Source: Enterococcus avium ATCC 14025 (GTDB lineage Bacteria > Bacillota > Bacilli > Lactobacillales > Enterococcaceae). From it: a stretch of 47,124 nt of DNA. Within the stretch, counting starts at the first letter, position 1, and every line of letters starts with the position of its first letter. Below the pieces are notes generated by a model. The model was not told the DNA's origin, ran no database searches, and was given only the letters and a program-made list of their open reading frames with translations. The stretch spans positions 8,001 to 55,124 of the forward strand of contig NZ_KE136366.1 in assembly GCF_000406965.1 (NCBI RefSeq), read 5' to 3'. Of this stretch, positions 42,062 to 47,124 are shown one piece after another. A program made the translations under genes and the position numbers.

Positions 42062-43792
42062 ATGAAGTTAATGTTGCGCTATACCTTGCGTTACAAAAAG
42101 CTATTATTATTTGATTTTATCAGTGTTTTTGGGTTTATCCTGATCGAGTTAGGACTGCCGACGATTTTGGCAATGATGATTGATAAGGGAATTGGAAATA
42201 ACGATTTTAACTACGTACAGAAGATGGGGATCCTAATGATTGCGATCACTGTAGTTGGAATTGTCATGAGTATTTCGCTGCGTTACTTCAGTTCTCAGAT
42301 CACCTCTAGAATGGTCGCTGCGATTCGCGATGATCTGTTCGAAAAGATCCAAAGCTTTTCCCATTCAGAATATGAACAGATTGGTGTACCCTCATTGATT
42401 ACACGCACAACCAATGATGCCTATCAAATTATGCTGTTCATGCAGAATATTTTGACTACAGGTTTTATGACACCCATGATGTTTGGCATGAGCTTGTATT
42501 TGATTATACGAACGAGTCCAGGTTTAGGGATATACGTGTTGTTGGCGTTGCCGATACTATTATTGGCAGTCATCCTGATCGCAAAATATTCGGAACCATT
42601 GTCAACGAAGCAGCAAAAGAACCTAGATAATATTAACGGCATTCTACGGGAAAACCTTTCAGGCTTACGTGTGATTCGGGCGTTTGTCAATGAAAAATTC
42701 GAAGAAACGCGTTTTCGCTTAGTGAATGATGCCTATACGAATAGTTCAAAAAGCCTGTTTCATTTAATGGCAGTAGCACAGCCAGGATTTTTCTTCCTAT
42801 TTAATATCGTGATGGTCTTGATCATCTGGAACGGGACTGTGCAAATCAGCGATGGTGCCTTGGCAGTTGGAACGTTAATCGCTTTTATCGAATATATTTT
42901 TCACGCGTTATTCTCCTTCATGCTGTTTGCTACAGTGTTCATGATGTATCCGCGAGCGAATGTTTCAGCAGAACGGATTCAAGAGGTTTTTGATATGGAA
43001 CCAATTATCAAAGACAATCCTGAAAAAACAGCAGAACCAACAGAAAGAGGTTCATTGGAATTTCGTAATGTAACATTTGCTTATCCAGGTCACTCAGAAA
43101 GTCCGGTGATACGCAATGTCAGCTTTACGGCAAAAGCAGGTGAAACGGTGGCTTTTATCGGCAGTACCGGTTCAGGAAAATCGACATTGATTCAATTGAT
43201 TCCGCGTTTTTACGATGTGACGGAGGGTCAGGTATTAGTCAACGGACAAGATGTACGTGATTATCAATTGAAAGATTTACGGGAAAAAATCGGTTATATC
43301 CCACAAAAGGCCCAATTATTTACTGGAACGATTGAAGATAATTTGCGTTACGGAAAAAAGAATGCCACGCAGGCTGAGATGGAGCAGGCAGCTGAAATTG
43401 CACAAGCTGCGGAATTTATCTCGCAGAAACCAAAGGGCTATCAAGAAGAATTAGCAGAAGGCGGGAGTAATTTCTCTGGCGGACAAAAGCAACGCTTGGC
43501 GATCGCGCGAGCGGTGATTCGCCGCCCTGAAATTTATATCTTTGATGACAGCTTTTCTGCATTAGATTATCAGACAGATGCAAAACTTCGTGCTCGATTG
43601 AAAAAGGAGACAACTGAATCTGTGGTCTTGATCGTTGCTCAGCGAGTGGGAACGATCATGCATGCGGACAAAATTGTCGTGTTGAACGAAGGAGATGTTG
43701 TGGGGATCGGAACACATCGGGAATTGTTAGAGAAATGTCCGATCTATTATGACATCGCCGCATCACAATTATCAAAGGAGGAATTAGCATGA
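42062..43792 (+). CDS. efrA: Heterodimeric ABC multidrug exporter, subunit with degenerate ATPase site (EfrA-like)
   Basis: 576 residues: six membrane helices (about 15-320), then an ABC domain with Walker A IGSTGSGKSTLI, signature FSGGQKQRLAIARA and Walker B EIYIFDDSFSALD. The residue after Walker B is Asp instead of the catalytic Glu, and the switch His is Gln (LIVAQRVGTI). This fits the non-catalytic half of heterodimeric exporters such as LmrC/BmrC/TM287. Resembles E. faecalis EfrA, which with EfrB exports drugs. Overlaps the next gene by 4 bases (ATGA). Confidence 0.9.
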   Translation: MKLMLRYTLRYKKLLLFDFISVFGFILIELGLPTILAMMIDKGIGNNDFNYVQKMGILMIAITVVGIVMSISLRYFSSQITSRMVAAIRDDLFEKIQSFSHSEYEQIGVPSLITRTTNDAYQIMLFMQNILTTGFMTPMMFGMSLYLIIRTSPGLGIYVLLALPILLLAVILIAKYSEPLSTKQQKNLDNINGILRENLSGLRVIRAFVNEKFEETRFRLVNDAYTNSSKSLFHLMAVAQPGFFFLFNIVMVLIIWNGTVQISDGALAVGTLIAFIEYIFHALFSFMLFATVFMMYPRANVSAERIQEVFDMEPIIKDNPEKTAEPTERGSLEFRNVTFAYPGHSESPVIRNVSFTAKAGETVAFIGSTGSGKSTLIQLIPRFYDVTEGQVLVNGQDVRDYQLKDLREKIGYIPQKAQLFTGTIEDNLRYGKKNATQAEMEQAAEIAQAAEFISQKPKGYQEELAEGGSNFSGGQKQRLAIARAVIRRPEIYIFDDSFSALDYQTDAKLRARLKKETTESVVLIVAQRVGTIMHADKIVVLNEGDVVGIGTHRELLEKCPIYYDIAASQLSKEELA

Positions 43793-45549
43793 GAAACAGC
43801 ATTTCTTCTTTAAAACGGTTGATGCATTATATCAATCCATACAAAAAGTCTTTCATTATTGTGCTGATCCTTGCGGTAGCGACCTTAATTTTGGGGACGT
43901 GGATGCCGTATCTAACTGGACTGCCGACAACGGAGGTCAGCAAAAATATCGCACAGGGTGAATCTATTAATTTTGATTATGTCTTTAAGTGGCTGATCGT
44001 GATCGTGATTGTCGGTATCGTTTATTGCGGAACACAGCTAGGAACGGGTTGGCTGATGGCCAATGTCGTACAGTCAGCGATGCGCGATTTGCGGGAGGAT
44101 ATTGAGGCTAAGATCAATCGTTTGCCGGTTTCTTATTTTGACCGCAATCAGCAAGGAAATATTTTGTCGCGAGTAACTAATGACGTGGATGCTGTCAGCA
44201 ACGCCATGCAGCAGGCGATCATTAAATCAATTAATGCGGTGTTGGGTATCTTATTAGCAGTTGCTATGATGTTTTATATCAATCCGATGATGGCTTTGAT
44301 TTCGATGATTATGATTCCATTATCCCTCGTCATCACTCGAAAAATCGTTCAGGTTTCGCAAAAGGATTTTCAAGGAATGCAGAATTCTTTGGGAGAAATG
44401 AATGGTTACGTCCAAGAAAATATGACCGGTTTCAGTGTCTTAAAACTATATGGACGGGAAAAAGAAACCTTGGCAGGGTTTAGTAAAGTCAATCATGAGC
44501 TTCGTCGCTTTGGTTTCCGAGCTTCCTTTGTTTCCAGCTTGATGCAGCCACTGGTGCAATTGACGGCGTATGCGACATATATTGCGATGGCGATACTAGG
44601 AAGCTGGAACGTTATTCATGGGGTAATCTTAGTTGGTCAGCTGCAAGCCTTTATTCAATATATATGGCAAGTCAGCCAGCCGATGGGAGAAATCACTCAG
44701 CTGTCTTCAATGATCCAAAGTGCTTCGGCTTCAGCTAAACGGGTTTTTGAAATTTTGGATGAACCAGAAGAAGAATTGAATGACCACGATCTGCCGTTGC
44801 CAGAACCAGTACAAGGAAATGTGGTCTTTGATCATGTTCAATTCAGTTATGATCCGAAGAAACCATTGATCGAGGATTTGAGCTTTGAAGTAAAAGCTGG
44901 AGAAACGGTAGCGATTGTAGGTCCAACCGGTGCTGGTAAAACAACCTTGATTAACCTGTTGATGCGTTTTTATGACATCAATAGTGGAAGAATTCTCATT
45001 GATGGGGTAAACACTCAAGAAATGAATCGCTCGGATGTTCGCTCCTTATTCGGAATGGTGCTTCAGGATGCTTGGCTGTACGAAGGAACGATTGGAGATA
45101 ATATTCGTTTTGGACGTTTAGAGGCGACGGATTATGAGGTCGTTGATGCCGCGAAGACTGCCAATGTAGATCATTTTATTCGGACGATGCCTAGTGGGTA
45201 TGAAATGGAGATCAATTCTGAGGGAGACAATGTTTCTCTTGGGCAGAAGCAATTACTGACGATTGCGCGAGCGATTATTTCTGATCCTAAAATCTTGATT
45301 TTGGATGAGGCGACTAGTTCTGTCGATACTCGGTTAGAAGGTCTGATTCAAAAAGCAATGGACCGTGTCATGGAGGGGCGGACAAGTTTTGTGATTGCCC
45401 ACCGGTTATCGACGATTCGCGATGCGGATCATATTCTAGTCATGAAAAATGGACAGATTATCGAACATGGCACGCATACCGAATTATTAGCACAAGGCGG
45501 ATTCTACGAGCAGCTGTATAACAGCCAGTTTATGGAGGAAGCAGAATAG
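43789..45549 (+). CDS. efrB: Heterodimeric ABC multidrug exporter, catalytic subunit (EfrB-like)
   Basis: 586 residues: six membrane helices (about 20-330), ABC domain with Walker A VGPTGAGKTTLI, Walker B KILILDEATSSVD with intact catalytic Glu, and His switch in FVIAHRLSTI. Its own signature is altered (NVSLGQKQLLTIARA in place of LSGGQ). Thus Walker sites here pair with the intact signature of the partner to make one working ATPase site. GGAGG lies before the ATG within the end of the first gene. Confidence 0.92.
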   Translation: MRNSISSLKRLMHYINPYKKSFIIVLILAVATLILGTWMPYLTGLPTTEVSKNIAQGESINFDYVFKWLIVIVIVGIVYCGTQLGTGWLMANVVQSAMRDLREDIEAKINRLPVSYFDRNQQGNILSRVTNDVDAVSNAMQQAIIKSINAVLGILLAVAMMFYINPMMALISMIMIPLSLVITRKIVQVSQKDFQGMQNSLGEMNGYVQENMTGFSVLKLYGREKETLAGFSKVNHELRRFGFRASFVSSLMQPLVQLTAYATYIAMAILGSWNVIHGVILVGQLQAFIQYIWQVSQPMGEITQLSSMIQSASASAKRVFEILDEPEEELNDHDLPLPEPVQGNVVFDHVQFSYDPKKPLIEDLSFEVKAGETVAIVGPTGAGKTTLINLLMRFYDINSGRILIDGVNTQEMNRSDVRSLFGMVLQDAWLYEGTIGDNIRFGRLEATDYEVVDAAKTANVDHFIRTMPSGYEMEINSEGDNVSLGQKQLLTIARAIISDPKILILDEATSSVDTRLEGLIQKAMDRVMEGRTSFVIAHRLSTIRDADHILVMKNGQIIEHGTHTELLAQGGFYEQLYNSQFMEEAE

Positions 45550-45590
45550 AACGTTTAGAGGTCGATTCATAAGCGTTCAGCATTATGAGT

Positions 45591-45653
45591 GTCGTTTATT
45601 CGTAAAAAGGAGCTGAGCTGAAAGTTTAAAAGACTTTTGGCTCAGCTTTTTTT
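45591..45653 (+). terminator. Terminator of the ABC exporter operon, copy B of a dispersed terminator element
   Basis: Stem AGCTGAGCTGAAAGTTT (45611-45627) / AGACTTTTGGCTCAGCT (45631-45647) with G-U pairs and a T-run. The flank GTCGTTTATT (45591-45600) is 18 bases before GGAGCTG, exactly as in the copy at 13702. Confidence 0.9.
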
Positions 45654-45797
45654 CCTAATTAAATTTTTGCTGCAAAAGGATTTTCTAGGTTCTCAAACGT
45701 AAACTAGAAAGGAAGAATTTCACAATAAATGCTATACTTATTTGGGGAACGACTTGTATCGAAATAATAAAAAACAGAGTTGAGCGAGGGAAAAACT

Positions 45798-46304
45798 ATG
45801 GAAAATTTTATTGCAGACAGTGCAGATGTTTACGGTGATGTAACATTAGGCGAGGGGTCCACAATTTGGTTTCAAAGTGTTTTGAGAGGTGACAGCAATA
45901 CGATTTCGATTGGCAAAATGACGAATGTCCAAGATGGGACGGTTGTTCATGTGGATCATGATGCACCAACAGTGATTGAGGATTATGTAACGATTGGTCA
46001 TACCTGCATTATTCATGGCTGTACGATTCACTCAGGGGCGCTGATCGGCATGGGGGCAACTGTGTTGAATCATGCAGAAATCGGCGAAAATAGTTTGATT
46101 GGGGCGGGGTCCTTAGTAACAGAAGGAACCGTTATTCCAGCCAACTCGTTGGCTTTCGGATCGCCAGCACGGGTGATTCGTCAATTGACGCCGGAAGAAA
46201 TTGAAAAAAATCGAAGGAATGCGCAACACTATTTTGAATTGGGACAGGCTTATTCAAAGAATACAATCTCTCGAATTCAGGGAGTCACTCATGAAGGAAA
46301 CTAG
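45798..46304 (+). CDS. Gamma carbonic anhydrase-like hexapeptide protein
   Basis: 168 residues from ATG 45798 (GCGAGGG upstream; a TTG at 45780 precedes it in frame and overlaps this site). Left-handed beta-helix made of hexapeptide repeats. The three zinc-binding His of the gamma-CA family are visible in VVHVDHDAP, IGHTCIIHGC. C-terminal helix PARVIRQLTPEEIEKNRRNAQHYFELGQAYSKN. Similar to YrdA/PaaY proteins; whether it hydrates CO2 is not known. Its end overlaps the next gene by 14 bases. Confidence 0.9.
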   Translation: MENFIADSADVYGDVTLGEGSTIWFQSVLRGDSNTISIGKMTNVQDGTVVHVDHDAPTVIEDYVTIGHTCIIHGCTIHSGALIGMGATVLNHAEIGENSLIGAGSLVTEGTVIPANSLAFGSPARVIRQLTPEEIEKNRRNAQHYFELGQAYSKNTISRIQGVTHEGN

Positions 46305-46626
46305 TTTCTTATTACTTCAAGCGCAATTACGAGCATTGTTTCCAGATGATGGCTTAAATCAATTGGCTATCTATGAAGATCAAGCGGAACATTTTTTGAT
46401 TTTTTCTAGTCGGGGACTACATGTGTTGGAAGAAGATCAATTAACCAAGGAACCGCGAAATGTTTATTATCCCGTAGATAGTTTAAAACCATTTGCAATT
46501 CGTCAACAGGCTGGAATCTTTGAATTGATCATAGAAACTGTGGGCGGTAGATCCTTTGTCTTGGCCTTTCCAGATCAAGCAGATGCTCATCAAGCCATGC
46601 AGACGCTCATTGAACTGCTGGCTTAA
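46291..46626 (+). CDS. Small protein of unknown function
   Basis: 111 residues from ATG 46291, chosen because GGGAG lies 6 bases upstream; a much longer in-frame ORF from 46201 would run fully within the preceding gene. Sequence MKETSFLLLQAQLRALFPDDGLNQLAIYEDQAEHFLIFSS... looks like a small alpha/beta protein with alternating hydrophobic strands; no membrane helix, Cys cluster or known motif is seen. Overlap with the carbonic-anhydrase-like gene suggests coupled expression. I do not recognise the family. Confidence 0.75.
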   Translation: MKETSFLLLQAQLRALFPDDGLNQLAIYEDQAEHFLIFSSRGLHVLEEDQLTKEPRNVYYPVDSLKPFAIRQQAGIFELIIETVGGRSFVLAFPDQADAHQAMQTLIELLA

Positions 46627-46688
46627 AGACGAATTAGTGTAATTTTTTCCTGTATCCCAGTATAATCTTACTAAAAGGAAGTGATGAA

Positions 46689-46955
46689 ATGGACGGAAGT
46701 AAATTTGATCAAGAGCCGGTGAATGAAGAAGAATTATTGTCCCAAGGGTATCGCAAATATCACGGTGACGGTATCGACATTTACTACAATAAGGATATTT
46801 GCGCACACATTGGAAATTGTGTACGGGGAAATCCGGAAATTTTTGAGGTGGGCCGTAGACCGTGGATTATTCCCGATAACGGCAGCGTAGAAAATGCCAG
46901 CTATGTCGTAGATACCTGTCCAAGCGGTGCGCTGAAATACGTCAGTAAAAATTAA
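46689..46955 (+). CDS. Divergent single-cluster 4Fe-4S ferredoxin-like protein (Fer4_19)
   Basis: 88 residues. YNKDICAHIGNCVRGNPEIFEVGRRPWIIPD and VVDTCPSGALKYV match the Fer4_19 domain: three Cys plus a His in the C-x-H-x3-C and CPSGAL pattern. Small cytosolic iron-sulfur protein of unknown partner. GGAAGTGATG precedes the ATG; a consensus -10 TATAAT (46661-46666) with a weak -35 lies 25 bases upstream. Last gene of the window. Confidence 0.85.
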   Translation: MDGSKFDQEPVNEEELLSQGYRKYHGDGIDIYYNKDICAHIGNCVRGNPEIFEVGRRPWIIPDNGSVENASYVVDTCPSGALKYVSKN

Positions 46956-46982
46956 AAACTGCCAAGTTGTCAGTTCATGGAC

Positions 46983-47124
46983 GAGTTTAGAGAAATAACT
47001 ATATTACGAAGATCAGACCAATTTTTCTATAGGAAAAATTAATCCATTTATTATGAGTAAGGATTTCAGTTCCTCTTTTCGCAGGATTACAGCTGAATCA
47101 AGAAAGATCCAAAACAGCCAGTCA
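46983..47124 (+). repeat. Diverged copy of the 151-bp repeat, cut by window end
   Basis: Runs off the right edge. Aligned with the tandem unit in order: GTTTAG, TATATTACG (unit ATATACGG), AGATCAGACCAATTTTTC (unit GAATCAGCCTAATTTTTT), AAAATTAATCCATTTATTATGA, GTAAGGATTTCAGTTCCTCTTTTCGCAGG (given in two parts: GTAAGGATTTCAG and TTCCTCTTTTCGCAGG), ACAGCTGAATCAAGAA. A short hairpin AACTG...CAGTT (46961-46977) lies just upstream. Confidence 0.75.

Noticed and set aside
46201-46290. N-terminal extension of the 111-residue protein
   Set aside because: These codons lie in another frame of the carbonic-anhydrase-like gene and lack a Shine-Dalgarno, whereas ATG 46291 has one.

Overview
The window looks like a chromosomal segment of an Enterococcus species (low-GC Firmicute, Lactobacillales). 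Supporting this: an Ldt-fm-like L,D-transpeptidase, an EfrAB-like heterodimeric ABC exporter, the rpoY-rnjA pair, rex, a T-box-controlled valS, PepC, a single-domain ThiI, a LysM/Apf-type secreted protein, Gram-positive Shine-Dalgarno sites with several TTG/GTG starts, and tRNA genes without an encoded CCA. The species cannot be fixed from sequence alone. No phage, transposase, plasmid or CRISPR genes are seen; most of the window is core genome, with one sugar-utilisation island.

Layout. 1-4.0 kb: tail of a HAD phosphatase, a secreted LysM protein, a LacI-family regulator and an L,D-transpeptidase. 4.2-13.7 kb: a carbohydrate island. A GntR regulator leads agaS-lacD-lacC (amino-sugar phosphate to tagatose-6-P to triose phosphates). 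A second GntR gene is divergent from a cytosolic GH35 beta-galactosidase followed by a complete mannose-family PTS (IIB-IIC-IID-IIA). Together these look like uptake and breakdown of a galactosyl-hexosamine disaccharide such as galacto-N-biose; no GalNAc-6-P deacetylase is present in the window. 13.8-17.9 kb: a membrane XRE regulator, a PAP2 phosphatase, tRNA-Thr, a serine hydrolase, tRNA-Asn and an acyltransferase-3 protein. 17.9-26.6 kb: metabolic and housekeeping genes (pepC, protein phosphatase, fructosamine-kinase-like, acyl-ACP thioesterase, L-asparaginase, DUF72, Cof-type HAD, MazG-like, aspartate kinase). 26.9-38.6 kb: ezrA, cysteine desulfurase-thiI, rex, T-box-valS, folC, a HAD phosphatase, radC. 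38.7-47.1 kb: a cold-shock protein, a TetR regulator with a large palindromic site, rnjA-rpoY, the EfrAB-like exporter, a gamma-carbonic-anhydrase-like protein, a small unknown protein and a divergent ferredoxin.

The least expected material is non-coding. (1) A 151-bp sequence is tandemly repeated about 4.4 times between thiI and rex; its last partial copy supplies the rex ribosome-binding site. Diverged single copies lie between the valS T-box terminator and valS, and at the right edge of the window, so this is a dispersed, hairpin-forming intergenic repeat family that I do not recognise. (2) Two terminators 32 kb apart (13.7 kb and 45.6 kb) are homologous, including their upstream flank, and show compensatory stem changes. 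(3) A roughly 165-bp inverted repeat overlaps the 3' end of lacC. (4) Terminators share sequence with coding or translation signals: the tRNA-Thr terminator encodes the PAP2 C-terminus, and the terminator before radC contains the radC Shine-Dalgarno sequence.
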